DNA of 38,060 bases. Origin: CAZIOQ01 sp964540975 (GTDB lineage Bacteria; Patescibacteriota; Microgenomatia; UBA12405; UBA6130). The notes beneath the pieces are model-generated. The model was not told where the DNA came from. It saw only the letters and a program-made list of their open reading frames with translations, and searched no databases. The DNA is taken from NCBI GenBank assembly GCA_964540975.1, contig CAZIOQ010000055.1, forward strand, positions 1 to 38,060, given 5' to 3'. Shown piece by piece: positions 23,014-31,775 of this stretch; the stretch's first letter is position 1, and the number at the start of each line of letters is the position of its first letter. A program made the position numbers and the translations under genes.

Positions 23014-24344
23014 ATGGAGGATTTATCAGCAGTTATTCTTTTAGGCGGCGGCGCCAGTTCTCGTTTTGCTCCCTTTCAAGAGAAAAACCTCTTTTCGTTT
23101 TTAGGTAAATCTTTAGTTGAACACCAAGTGGCAAGATATAAGAAAAAAGGGTTGGGGAAAATTATTGTCGTTACTAATCAAGAAAATTTTTCTCAGATTA
23201 AAAAAATTGCCCGAAAAGAAGATAAAAAAATTGAAGTGGTTATTCAGAGGGGCGAGGGAATGGCCGGAGCGGTTTTAACTGGTTTATCTTTTCTTAAAGA
23301 AAGTCAACCGGTTCTGATTGCTAATATGAATGATCTTTTTGATGAATCGTTTTTTGAAAATTTTTCTAAAACTTTAAAACAAAAGGGAAAAATTAATCTT
23401 TTAATCGGCTATTACTGCCCAAGCTATTTTCCCGGCGGCTATTTGATTTTGAAAGGCAAGCGGGTTTTGGGCGTGATAGAAAAGCCTGGGGAAGGTAAAG
23501 AACCGTCAAAATATATCAAATTGGTTTTTGATTATTTTCCTGAGGCAAAAAAATTAGCCTTTTTCTTAAAAAACGCCAAAAGCAGCAAAGATGATGTTTA
23601 TGAAGTGGCTTTATCTAATATGATGGCGAAAAAAGAAGTGTTTTTGATGCTGGAGCATCGGGGAGTTTGGCAGACTTTGAAATACCCTTGGCATATTTTA
23701 GGGGTTCAGGAATATTTTTTAACCACGATTAAAAGGAATATTGCCAAAGACGTTCAGATTGCGGCGGGAGCGAAAATAATTGGTCCGGTGATTTTGGAAA
23801 AAGGAGTGAGGGTTTTTGAAAATGCGATTGTGAGAGGGCCGGCTTTTATTGGTTCAGGAACGATTGTGGGCAATGGAGTGCTGATAAGAGAATCATTAAT
23901 TGGTACAAATTGTGTTGTTGGTTACAACACCGAAATTGCCAGAAGTTATGTCGGCGAGGGTTGTTGGTTCCATTCAAATTATATCGGCGATTCGGTTTTA
24001 GGCAATAATATTTCCTTCGGCGCCGGCGCGATTACTGCCAATCTTCGTTTGGATGAACAAGAAATTAAAGTGGAGGTAAAAGGAGAAAAAATTAATACTG
24101 GCCGGAAAAAATTAGGCAGTATTATTGGCGATAATGTTCGGATTGGAATTAATGTCTGTTTGTGTCCAGGGGAAAAATTGGCCAAGGTTGTTTTGTTGGT
24201 CCGGGAGTGATTTTAAATCAAGATCTTGGAGAAGAGAGGTTTTTATCTTTAAAACAAACCCAGATTGTTAAAAGAAATCGTTTTGAAACAAGCGAAAAAC
24301 AAAGAAAAGCTTTTTTAGAAGCATTGACAAAATCAAAAAGATAG
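23014..24344 (+). pseudogene. GlmU-like sugar-1-phosphate nucleotidyltransferase with a frameshift
   Basis: N-terminal NTP-transferase domain: AVILLGGGASSRFAPFQEKNLF (about 6-27), Lys and Gly signature for sugar-nucleotide synthesis, then PVLIANMNDLFDE. From about 240, left-handed beta-helix hexapeptide repeats (IAAGAKIIGPVILEKGVRVF...). The frame stops at 24210, but homology continues at once in the next frame (KIGQGCFVGPGVILNQDLGEE... to 24344). The two frames join at the run GGGGAAAAA (24169-24177), where one extra base explains the break. The whole would be about 443 residues. It may be a sequencing error, a recent mutation or programmed slippage. Even the short form keeps the transferase domain. 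It would supply a nucleotide sugar to the nearby glycosyltransferases; the substrate is unknown. Confidence 0.8.
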
Positions 24345-24352
24345 CCTCATTC

Positions 24353-24390
24353 CTAGGTGTCAACCTGTTTCCACCTTTTAGGTGGACGGA
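24353..24390 (+). repeat. 38-bp dispersed repeat, copy B
   Basis: Partner of 17546-17583. Here the inner part is a perfect CCACCT-TTT-AGGTGG hairpin, and the copy is framed by CATTCC (24348-24353) and GGAATG (24396-24401), making a nested fold of 54 bases. It starts eight bases after the nucleotidyltransferase frame ends, so it may also serve as a 3' end structure. Confidence 0.65.
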
Positions 24391-24402
24391 GAGTGGGAAT
24401 GA

Positions 24403-24533
24403 ATAGGTTACGAAACATTTTAGACATTGAGTAATTTGGATCATTACGCCAGGGTTTATCCTCTCTTTGGGTTTTAAATCACCCTTAGACTACTTGTTTG
24501 AGAAAGGAGGAATGTCTAAAAAGTCTGTGACCT
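24403..24533. mobile_element. MITE-like repeat, copy B
   Basis: 131 bp, two differences from 18714-18844, with the same AGGTTAC/GT(G)ACCT ends (one end base changed here). It lies 12 bases after the copy B 38-bp repeat and five bases before the IS left end. Its ends do not resemble the IS ends, so it belongs to another transposase family. Confidence 0.7.
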
Positions 24534-24538
24534 GTACG

Positions 24539-25621
24539 TGTCTAGGTCCAAACACATTCCGTACACTTCATAACTAATGAAAGGGCGTTACATACAATGG
24601 AGTGTATATGACAGCCCACAAAATACTTCCGGGGGCAAAAACTTTAGCAAGGATTCTGGATATTAGTCCAGAAGCTAAAAGGAGACTGAGGTGGCTTGAT
24701 TGGTATTTGCCCACGGAAGAAATGCTCAACTAACCTGCCGCCACTTTGGGATATCTCCTGATACTTTCTACCACTGGAAGAAAAGATTTAAACCCGGTTG
24801 TTTGGTAACCCTAGAAAGCTATTCTTCTTTACCCCATTCCTTCAGGCAATTCAGAATTCCTTTGGAAACTGTTAATCTGATTATTCAATTAAGAAGGGAG
24901 GAGATGGGTTTATCCAAATACAAGCTTTTTTTAATCCTTAAAAGAGATTATGGTGTTACTCTTTCTCCTTCCTCTATTGGTAGGATCCTTATCAAGAAAG
25001 GATTAATTAAAGAAGCCAGGATCTCCAAAAATGTTAAAAGAAGAAGGAAAATTAATTATGTTATTCCCAGGATTAGAGCCTCAAAGCAGTTAAGATATCA
25101 ATATCCAGGATTTCTAGTTCAGGTTGATACCAAACACTTAATTATCTTAGGAAGAAAATATTATCAGTTTACTGCCATAGATTTTATTCAAAATTCAGTT
25201 TCTCTTATGCCTATACTAAGGCTTCCTCTTCAACTGCTAAAGATTGTCTTTTAAGGCTTGTTAATTATTTTCCTTTCAAGATCAAAGCCATTCAAACAGA
25301 TAATGGCTCAGAATACCTCCTTTACTTTCATCAGGAATGTGTAAAAAGAGAAATCAAACACTATTTCTCTCATCCAAGAAATCCCAAAGATAATTCCCCG
25401 GTAGAAAGATTAATCCAAACCACTGATATGAATTATGGTTGTTTGATGAAACTCTAATCTTTGAACTAGACTATCTTAACCAGAAATTCTCTTTTTGGAT
25501 TGGCTGGTACAATACCTACCGGCTACACCAGTCCCTTAACTATTTAACTCCTATGGAGTATTATCAACTTAGTCAACAAAAGAAAGGAGGAAAAGTGGAC
25601 GGGATGTAGTGGACCAGAACA
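24539..25621 (+). mobile_element. IS481-like insertion sequence, defective
   Basis: 1083 bp. The left end (TGTCTAGGTCC, 24539 onward) and the reverse complement of the right end (TGTTCTGGTCC, from 25621 inward) form imperfect terminal inverted repeats of about 28-30 bp, both running into CCGT-CACTT. It holds one transposase gene, now broken. No target duplication is evident. The right end lies five bases before the -35 box of the M23 peptidase gene. Confidence 0.8.
24608..25609 (+). pseudogene. Transposase of the IS, three frameshifts
   Basis: Pieces in order: MTAHKILPGAKTLARILDIS...WLDWY (24608 to about 24705), FAHGRNAQLTCRHFGISPDTFYHWKKRF (HTH) through VQVDTKHLIILG (first catalytic Asp) to about 25200, YTKASSSTAKDCLLRL...QTDNGSEY (second Asp)...NPKDNSPVERLIQ (Glu) to about 25455, and ETLIFELDYLNQKFSFWIGWYNTYRLHQSLNYLTPMEYYQ to the stop. 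The DDE residues and the C-terminal RLHQSLNYLTP are those of IS481/IS3-type enzymes. Breaks occur near 24706 (one T short in a T run), 25195 and 25450. It is not functional as it stands. Confidence 0.8.
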
Positions 25622-25626
25622 GGAAT

Positions 25627-25655
25627 TTGCAATTAAAGCCAAAATTTGCTAGCCT
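25627..25655 (+). promoter_or_regulatory. Promoter of the LysM-M23 gene
   Basis: TTGCAA (25627-25632), 17 bases, TAGCCT (25650-25655), nine bases to the ATG at 25665. The IS stops just short of it, so the promoter core survived. Confidence 0.45.
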
Positions 25656-25664
25656 TAAGCGGTG

Positions 25665-26762
25665 ATGAACTTGTCTAGTTTGGTTGATAGTTTCCGGCAG
25701 AATCTGGTCGAATTCTTAAGTGCTTACAAGCGATTTTTTTATCATCGGCTGACAAGAATATTTTTTGGGTTAAACAAAGTTAAACGAGTAATTTCTTGGG
25801 TTTTGTATCGCCAACGAGGGAGATTTGCCCAACCGTTAGCTCATTTTTGTTTAACAATTTTTATTTTTTTCGGCGTTTATCTTTCACCTCGGTTAGAAGC
25901 AGTTCTCACCAAAACTGAGTCGCAAATACCGAATTTATATCTTGCCTCTCCTGTTGGAGCTTTAGAAGAGATTGATCTTTATACTCCCCAAACAGTGATT
26001 AGTCCTATTAGAGGAGAGATAACAGAATATGTTGTTAAAGAAGGAGAAACCTTATCCTCAATTGCAAAAAAATTTGGCGTTTCACTAGATACTATTATTT
26101 GGGCGAACGAGATCAAATCGGCTAAAGAAATTAAAGCTGGCCAAAAACTTAAAATTCCGCCGGTAACCGGAATAGTTCATAAAGTGAAAAGAGGAGAAAC
26201 TGTTTATTCGATTGCTAAAAAATATGGTGTTGATCCGCAACAGATAGTTGATTTTCCTTTTAACACATTTGCGAATGACGAAACATTCGCCTTAAGCGTT
26301 GGTCAAGATTTAGTTGTTCCTAATGGAGTGATGCCTGAGATTAAACCACCACCAGCGCCTCAGTATGTCGCTACTGTTCCAATTCAACCTGGTGTTGCCG
26401 GCACAGGAGAATTTACTTGGCCAACTTCTGGTTATATCTCACAAAACTTTTCTTGGTATCATCAGGCAATTGATATTGCTAATAAAGATGCACCAGTGGT
26501 GGTAGCTGCTGATGGAGGTTGGATAGAGACAGTAGTGATGAGTCACTATGGTTATGGGAATCATCTGGTGATTAATCATGGTAATGGCTACAAAACCTTG
26601 TATGCTCATTTAGCCAAAGTCAATGTTCAAGTAGGTGACCGAGTTAATCGGGGAGCAACGATTGGTAGGATGGGGTCTTCTGGTCGTTCTACTGGAATTC
26701 ACCTTCATTTTGAAATTATTAAAGATGGAGTCAAGTTAAACCCCTTGTCAGTTTTAAAATAA
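25665..26762 (+). CDS. LysM-M23 peptidoglycan endopeptidase
   Basis: 365 residues. After a basic N-terminal region, one membrane helix (LAHFCLTIFIFFGVYL, about 63-78) anchors it with the rest outside. Two LysM domains follow, about 120-165 (YVVKEGETLSSIAKKFGVSLDTIIWAN) and 170-220 (HKVKRGETVYSIAKKYGVDPQQIVDF), which bind glycan. The C-terminal M23 domain has the zinc motif HxxxD (YHQAIDIA), the AHL and HLHFE blocks, and the GxGNxVxIxHG-type strand YGNHLVINHGNG. It is complete, so it is probably an active wall hydrolase or an adaptor. The ATG at 25665 is preferred over GTG 25662. Confidence 0.94.
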   Translation: MNLSSLVDSFRQNLVEFLSAYKRFFYHRLTRIFFGLNKVKRVISWVLYRQRGRFAQPLAHFCLTIFIFFGVYLSPRLEAVLTKTESQIPNLYLASPVGALEEIDLYTPQTVISPIRGEITEYVVKEGETLSSIAKKFGVSLDTIIWANEIKSAKEIKAGQKLKIPPVTGIVHKVKRGETVYSIAKKYGVDPQQIVDFPFNTFANDETFALSVGQDLVVPNGVMPEIKPPPAPQYVATVPIQPGVAGTGEFTWPTSGYISQNFSWYHQAIDIANKDAPVVVAADGGWIETVVMSHYGYGNHLVINHGNGYKTLYAHLAKVNVQVGDRVNRGATIGRMGSSGRSTGIHLHFEIIKDGVKLNPLSVLK

Positions 26763-26854
26763 CAAGTTGATGATTTTTGTCTTCCGGTTAGACAGCAAAA
26801 AACTTTGACCTCTTGATGAAGTAGATAACAAGAAAATAAGAGGCCCCAAAGATG

Positions 26855-28858
26855 TTATTGGATCACTGGTGTTGGGGAAGCCTCTGGTGCAGGCGAGGGA
26901 GTAATTTCAATCTGGGGAGCGGCTTCTTCGGGTAGCTCAATTGGCTGAATCTTTGGACTGGGAATTGGTGTCGGTAAGGAAAGTTCTCGTGGTTGAGCTG
27001 AGGGGGTTGCTTTTAGTTCTTTACCAAGCTCTTCGCTCCATTTATCTAATTCATTTTTGGCTTTTTCATAATCAGGGCTTTCTTTATCAACTAAATTTAG
27101 CGCTTGTTGAAGTTTCTCGACTGCTTCTTGAGTTTTGTTTTGATTCTTCAGTGCCCAGGCCCAATTATACCAGGCATTGGCATGATCAGGTTTTAAATTA
27201 ACAGCAATTTCGAACAATTTGGCGGCATCTTCGAATCTATTGAGGCTAAAAAATATTCCTCCCAAATCTATCCTTAGATTTGGATCAAAAGGATTAAGAG
27301 CAATTGTTTGTTGGTAAGCAGAAATTGTCCACTGGTCAGCATCTTGGGCTAAGTTGATTAATTGTCTATAGGTTTGAGACAAATTTTGCCAAGCAATGAC
27401 ATTGCGTGGTTCCAAAGCAACTGCTGCTTTTGCTTCACTAATTGCTTCTTGGATTAAAATCGCAATATTTCTTTTGTCATCATCAGTGATATTTTCTTTG
27501 CGGGAAAGACTGTTGGCTAAAGCCAAATTGGTTTGCGAGCGAGAAATCCGATAATCCAAAACAAAGGGATTGCTTAAAATAGCTTTTTGTTGACTAAGAT
27601 AGACTTTATTCGCCTCGTTTTTGTTAATTGCCTTTACAGATTCAATAAACCAGTATTCAGCCACTAATGCTTTGGTTAAAAGGAAACCTAAAACAACCAC
27701 CAAAACAGCTACCAACCCGGCAATGATTTTTTTCACCCAAGCTATCTGAGGAAAGACAAAGACTTTTTGCCCTCGGGCAAGATAAGAAAGGATTAAGAAA
27801 AGAAAAAGAGTGGGAAAAACTAGAGGAGTGAACAACTGAATTAAGAAAAGTGAGACCAGGGGAGAGAATAAGGGACTTTTCTTGCTTTTAGCGGCTAAGA
27901 TTACTTTAAGATTGAAGAGCAACCAGAAAATTAAAGCGATCAAACCCAACTCGGTCCAGATCTGAAAAAACAAATTAGCAGGGCTGGTGAAAAGAATCTG
28001 CCAATTTTTTGTTTGGTTAAATTCAATTGGTCGATAAAGACTAAAACCAGTGAGGAAATTGTTTGGCCCGGTGCCTAACAAAGGCGATCTTTTTAAAGAT
28101 TCAACAGCGATTGTCCAGGAAGTATAAAAGTTTAATAACAAAGGTCTATTTTTAGCCAACTGATAAATAACAAGACCAATGCCAATGATAAAAACAAAAG
28201 CAAAAAATGCTGGCAAGGCGACTTTTTTCTCAAAAGTTAATTTTTCTTTTTTGCCTGTTTCTCTGATCAGTTTTTGGAACCAGAAGATTAATAAAGGCAA
28301 ACTAAAAAGCAGTAAGCCTAAGTTAGAGCCAATTGGCGACCAAGAGTTATTCAGAATAGTGAAGAAAGGATTGTTTGGAGGGATTCTTAAAGGAAATTTA
28401 TTCTCCGGGATTAAAAACAACAAGATAGCAATTGCGGTCAAAATAACACCGCTGAGGCTTAGGATGGTTAAAATTTTGTTCCTCTTTCGGACTAAATTGG
28501 TTTGGCTAAAAACAAAACCTAATCCAGCGATGACTAACAAGTTTGCCCAAGGATTTAATTCTAAAAGGGATCTGATTTTGATTCCTCGAGGGGCAAGGAA
28601 CCAAGAAACAGTTCCCCAAAGAATAAACAACCAAAGCCAACCTTCGTTAACAGCAATCCTAAAAACAATCTTCTTGCTCTTAAAAAGAGAAATTGCCCAA
28701 ATGAGAAATCCGGCCAAAAGGATAAGATAAAGCAAGATCTGTTTTGCTCCCAAAACAGATTGTCTTAGCCAAGGGAAAATGAAAAAAGGCAAAATAAAAA
28801 TGATAATGGCGAAAAACCAATCTAAAAGCTGAAATTGGGAAGTTTCTTTTGTTCTCAT
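26855..28858 (-). CDS. O-antigen ligase/polymerase-like membrane protein with TPRs
   Basis: 667 residues. About ten to twelve membrane helices in residues 1-390, with the Wzy/WaaL-type block SPLLGTGPNNFLTGF (about 257-271) and, between helices, TSPANLFFQIWTELGL. From about 420 the protein is soluble and outside: TPR-like repeats (AWQNLSQTYRQLINLAQD, NPFDPNLRIDLGGIFFSLNRFEDAAKLFEIA, DHANAWYNWAWALKNQNKTQEAVEKLQ), ending in a Pro-rich tail (TPIPSPKIQPIE...). Such proteins join polyprenyl-linked glycans to proteins or lipids; the fused TPRs may present a protein acceptor. It is divergent from the second ligase-like gene. Confidence 0.85.
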   Translation of the reverse strand: MRTKETSQFQLLDWFFAIIIFILPFFIFPWLRQSVLGAKQILLYLILLAGFLIWAISLFKSKKIVFRIAVNEGWLWLFILWGTVSWFLAPRGIKIRSLLELNPWANLLVIAGLGFVFSQTNLVRKRNKILTILSLSGVILTAIAILLFLIPENKFPLRIPPNNPFFTILNNSWSPIGSNLGLLLFSLPLLIFWFQKLIRETGKKEKLTFEKKVALPAFFAFVFIIGIGLVIYQLAKNRPLLLNFYTSWTIAVESLKRSPLLGTGPNNFLTGFSLYRPIEFNQTKNWQILFTSPANLFFQIWTELGLIALIFWLLFNLKVILAAKSKKSPLFSPLVSLFLIQLFTPLVFPTLFLFLILSYLARGQKVFVFPQIAWVKKIIAGLVAVLVVVLGFLLTKALVAEYWFIESVKAINKNEANKVYLSQQKAILSNPFVLDYRISRSQTNLALANSLSRKENITDDDKRNIAILIQEAISEAKAAVALEPRNVIAWQNLSQTYRQLINLAQDADQWTISAYQQTIALNPFDPNLRIDLGGIFFSLNRFEDAAKLFEIAVNLKPDHANAWYNWAWALKNQNKTQEAVEKLQQALNLVDKESPDYEKAKNELDKWSEELGKELKATPSAQPRELSLPTPIPSPKIQPIELPEEAAPQIEITPSPAPEASPTPVIQ

Positions 28859-28871
28859 TTTTTGTGATTAA

Positions 28872-28900
28872 AGGGTACTTTAAATTTTTAAGTTTGTCAA
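28872..28900 (-). promoter_or_regulatory. Promoter with perfect -35
   Basis: TTGACA (28900-28895), 17 bases, TACCCT (28877-28872), 13 bases to the ATG: a leader of about six bases without a Shine-Dalgarno. Confidence 0.6.
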
Positions 28901-28962
28901 GCAATTTTAAAACTTTTAATTTTTAGCCTTTAATTATATTCTATTTATTAAGGTTTATTAAG

Positions 28963-30198
28963 GTGAAAAAAATTGCTTTCAGCTTAAAACAATTCTTTTG
29001 GTTGATTTTTTTGCTTTTGTTACCCAGCCAATTAGGCAAGCATTTTTGGCCAGCAGGGTCGTTTTTTTGGGGATTAAAAATTGATTATTTATCGCCAACA
29101 ATTTATTTAACTGATATTTTTTTAATTTTGCTTTTGGCAATCCAGATTGCTTTTGGTGGTCTACCCCGGTTTAAAATCAGATGTCGCAAAATATTTTGTG
29201 GTTTAGGGATTATTTTTATTGGCCTTAACATCTTTTTTGCCGCTAATCAGCTTTTAGCCTTTTATGGTTGGGGAAAATTTTTGGAATTATTAGCTTTGGT
29301 TTGGTTGGTAAAAAGAAATCAGAAATTGGTCAAAACTTGGATTAATCGGATTATTTTCATTTGGTTTGTTTTAGAATTGGCACTGGTTTTAGGCCAATTT
29401 TTAAATCAGGCAAGTTTAGGAGGGTTTTTTTGGTGGTTGGGAGAAAGAACCTTCAGCTTGGCTACTCCGGGCATTGCCAAATTTGATTTTTTTGGTCAGG
29501 TTTTATTACGTCCTTATGGAACATTTTCTCACCCGAATTCTTTAGCTGGTTTTGTTTTAGGAGCAATTTTTGTTGATCTAATTTTTGGTCAAAATTTGAA
29601 ATTAAAGATTGTGAATCTGATTTTAGGGTTTTTGTTGCTAATTTTCAGTTTTAGCCGAGGAGTAATTTTTGTTGGTTTATTACTAATGATTTTTTATTTA
29701 AAGGAAACGAAGTTCATTAACCGTTTTCTTGACCAATTTTTGATTTTGTTTTGGCTGGTTTCCTTTGGTTTGTTTTTAAAAACTTTCTGGCAAGAAGAAT
29801 CGTTTTTTTTCCGTTGGTTGTTGTTCTTAGCTGCTAGCAAGATGTTTGTTCTCCATCCTTTTTTTGGCGTGGGTTTAAAAAATTTCATTCTTTTGTTGCC
29901 AGATTATTGGCCTCAGGACAAGATTAACTATCTTTTATTTCAGCCAGTTCACAATATTTATCTTTTGCTCTTGGCAGAAATAGGGATTGGAGGAGTTGGC
30001 CTTTTCATTTTCTTTCTCAAGAGGAGAGGACCAAGAATAATTTTGCCGCCAAAAATGCTTTTTCCTTTATTAGTAGTTTTGCTTACCGGTCTTTTTGATC
30101 ATTATTGGCTGACATTGGAGCAAAATTTTTTGTTTTTGGGGATTATCTTAGGATTGCTTAATAATAATTCAAAACCAAAAATTTTTGGCAAAATTTAA
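28963..30198 (+). CDS. O-antigen ligase/polymerase-like membrane protein
   Basis: 411 residues with about ten to eleven membrane helices. The ligase-type blocks are RPYGTFSHPNSLAGFVLG (about 182-199), FSFSRGVIFVGLL and, before the last helices, HPFFGVGLKNFILLLPDY...QPVHNIYLLLLAEIGI (His-Asn). It likely polymerises or transfers surface glycans. It has no TPR tail, unlike its divergent neighbour; the two may act on different acceptors. The start is GTG 28963; AAGG nine bases upstream is a weak ribosome site. Confidence 0.85.
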   Translation: MKKIAFSLKQFFWLIFLLLLPSQLGKHFWPAGSFFWGLKIDYLSPTIYLTDIFLILLLAIQIAFGGLPRFKIRCRKIFCGLGIIFIGLNIFFAANQLLAFYGWGKFLELLALVWLVKRNQKLVKTWINRIIFIWFVLELALVLGQFLNQASLGGFFWWLGERTFSLATPGIAKFDFFGQVLLRPYGTFSHPNSLAGFVLGAIFVDLIFGQNLKLKIVNLILGFLLLIFSFSRGVIFVGLLLMIFYLKETKFINRFLDQFLILFWLVSFGLFLKTFWQEESFFFRWLLFLAASKMFVLHPFFGVGLKNFILLLPDYWPQDKINYLLFQPVHNIYLLLLAEIGIGGVGLFIFFLKRRGPRIILPPKMLFPLLVVLLTGLFDHYWLTLEQNFLFLGIILGLLNNNSKPKIFGKI

Positions 30199-30230
30199 AT
30201 AATTTTGAATTTTGCCTCCTGCATTTGGAA

Positions 30231-30446
30231 CTATTTTATTGGGTCCCAGCCGCCTCGGCTAAAGGGATGGCATTTGAAAATTCTTTTGCCACAGAGCCAA
30301 ATTCCCTTGAGCTTGTATTTTTCAATTGCCTGGCGGCAGTATTCTGAACAAGAGGGATAAAATCGACATTCTTTTTTACCGGGAATTAGAAAATTGATTA
30401 TTGATCGCCTGATATTTGATAAGATAGAATATAATTTGATAGTCAT
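30231..30446 (-). CDS. yidD: Membrane protein insertion efficiency factor YidD
   Basis: 71 residues, the family's usual size. Signature: CRFYPSCSEYCRQAIEKY (about 27-44), then GIWLCGKRIFKCHPFSRGGWDPI at the end. YidD assists YidC in inserting membrane proteins and binds the inner membrane by an amphipathic N terminus. It is normally next to rnpA and yidC; neither is seen here, so the usual cluster is broken. It converges with the ligase-like gene across 32 bases and is divergent from the pilin-like pair. Confidence 0.95.
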   Translation of the reverse strand: MTIKLYSILSNIRRSIINFLIPGKKECRFYPSCSEYCRQAIEKYKLKGIWLCGKRIFKCHPFSRGGWDPIK

Positions 30447-30478
30447 CTTGCGTTTTAAGATAAAATATTAGATTTGAG

Positions 30479-31321
30479 ATGATGAAAAAATTTTTTTTAA
30501 TTTTAACAAATTTGTTGATTCTTTTTCTAATTTTCAGTTGGAGAAATAATATTTTGGCTGCTTGTACTGCTCTTTATGGACCTTGTGGAGAAGGTTTTCC
30601 AGCTTGTTGTGATTTTCCTACTAATGTTTGTTACGATGCCCGCTGTCAGCCGCAATCTAGTATTACTGGCTGGACACTTTGTGGAGGCTATTATCAACCT
30701 TGTTGCCCTTTGCCTAATCCTCCTTGCGCTACTGGTCTTAATTGTGAAGGATACTGTAGGTCTGTTCCTACTCCAATAAACACACCAATACCAACAGAAA
30801 CTTCTCTTTTGATCCAGTGCAAAAAGCGGCCGCCTGCTCTTCACGTTGTATGTGATCCAATAGATTGGATTCCCTGTAAGGAAGGAGAGATGTGTTGTTC
30901 TACTCCAGAAGGTTGTAATCCATATGGAGGAGTGGCGGACTCTGCCGCTGCTTCTGGGATACCGACTCAAATCTCATCGCCTACCCCAGCTGTTACTACT
31001 GGCGCAACCGATAATTTAGGTTACGAGCCTTGTGAGGAAGGAAAAGGAGTTCAAACTGCTTTAGGTTGTATCCCTTTTGAGGCCGATGCCTTGGTCAGAT
31101 TCTTTTTTAGAAATTTAATGGGAGTTGTTGGCGGAATTGGTTTACTTTTGATGATTTATGGCTCATTTTTGGTTTTAACCTCCCAAGGCGATCAAGAAAA
31201 AGTGAAAAGAGGGCGAGAAATTATCACCACTACTGTTTCAGGAATTCTTTTTATCATTTTTTCTTTATTTTTGTTAAGATTTATAGGAATAGAGATATTA
31301 CATATTCCTGGTTTAGAATAA
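30479..31321 (+). CDS. Secreted Cys-rich protein with pilin-like two-helix end
   Basis: 280 residues. Signal peptide (FFLILTNLLILFLIFSWRNNILA, about 4-26). The mature part, about 27-190, has over 20 Cys in small clusters (CTALYGPCGEGFPACCDF, CGGYYQPCCPLPNPPC, EGEMCCSTPEGC), a disulfide-rich wall or surface domain, with Pro/Thr-rich linkers. The last 75 residues carry two membrane helices around a short polar loop with SQGDQEKVKRGREII, the pattern of type IV secretion pilin-like proteins common in CPR. A TAAAAT (30461-30466) lies 12 bases upstream. It is one base from the next gene, with which it forms an operon. Confidence 0.75.
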   Translation: MMKKFFLILTNLLILFLIFSWRNNILAACTALYGPCGEGFPACCDFPTNVCYDARCQPQSSITGWTLCGGYYQPCCPLPNPPCATGLNCEGYCRSVPTPINTPIPTETSLLIQCKKRPPALHVVCDPIDWIPCKEGEMCCSTPEGCNPYGGVADSAAASGIPTQISSPTPAVTTGATDNLGYEPCEEGKGVQTALGCIPFEADALVRFFFRNLMGVVGGIGLLLMIYGSFLVLTSQGDQEKVKRGREIITTTVSGILFIIFSLFLLRFIGIEILHIPGLE

Positions 31322-31322
31322 A

Positions 31323-31637
31323 ATGACTTTTCAAATTGTTATTCCTTCTTATGAAGATATTGTTCCTCCTGGTGGCCAATTAGGCCTGAGTAAAGGGGTG
31401 ACTTTGGGAGGAATAATTACTAATCTTTTGCCTCATTTATTTATTCTTGCCGGGATTTTAATGCTTTTGATGATTTTGTGGGGAGGAATCCATTTGATGA
31501 TTGCCCAAGGCGATCCGGAGGGGATCAGAGAAGGTAAAGCAAAAGTGATGTATGGGATTATTGGTTTTTTTGTTGTTTTTGTTAGCTATTTTGTTGTTCA
31601 AATCATAGAGCAGGTTTTTAAAATTCCAATTCTTTAA
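31323..31637 (+). CDS. Pilin-like two-helix membrane protein
   Basis: 104 residues. Two hydrophobic helices (about 31-53 and 76-96) flank the loop AQGDPEGIREGKAKVMYG, the same motif as TSQGDQEKVKRGREII in the protein before it. This is the VirB2/TrbC-like form (T4SS-pilin family) seen in many CPR genomes. It lacks the Cys-rich region and a clear signal peptide. One base separates the genes, so both are made together and may assemble together. A secretion or pilus role is inferred. Confidence 0.75.
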   Translation: MTFQIVIPSYEDIVPPGGQLGLSKGVTLGGIITNLLPHLFILAGILMLLMILWGGIHLMIAQGDPEGIREGKAKVMYGIIGFFVVFVSYFVVQIIEQVFKIPIL

Positions 31638-31763
31638 ATTCTTTCATTTTCAGGTGAGTTTTCCCACGAATCATAGTTCTAATTTCTAACTATTCGGGAT
31701 CCAATTTAATCCGGTATAAATTTAGGATGATACATATCAGATTTACTCGGTTAAATTTAATGT

Positions 31764-31769
31764 TAAAAT
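31764..31769 (+). promoter_or_regulatory. -10 box, leaderless start
   Basis: TAAAAT, exactly six bases before the ATG at 31776. The -35 region is weak. Confidence 0.45.
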
Positions 31770-31775
31770 TAGCCA

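Noticed and set aside
24500..24533. GGAGG plus ATG at the end of the MITE as an outward-reading gene start
   Set aside because: Only one base lies between GGAGG and ATG, and the frame ends within 21 codons in one copy and 7 in the other.
24700..25254. A complete 184-residue transposase
   Set aside because: It is one piece of a longer frame-broken gene; the catalytic second Asp and Glu lie in another frame downstream.
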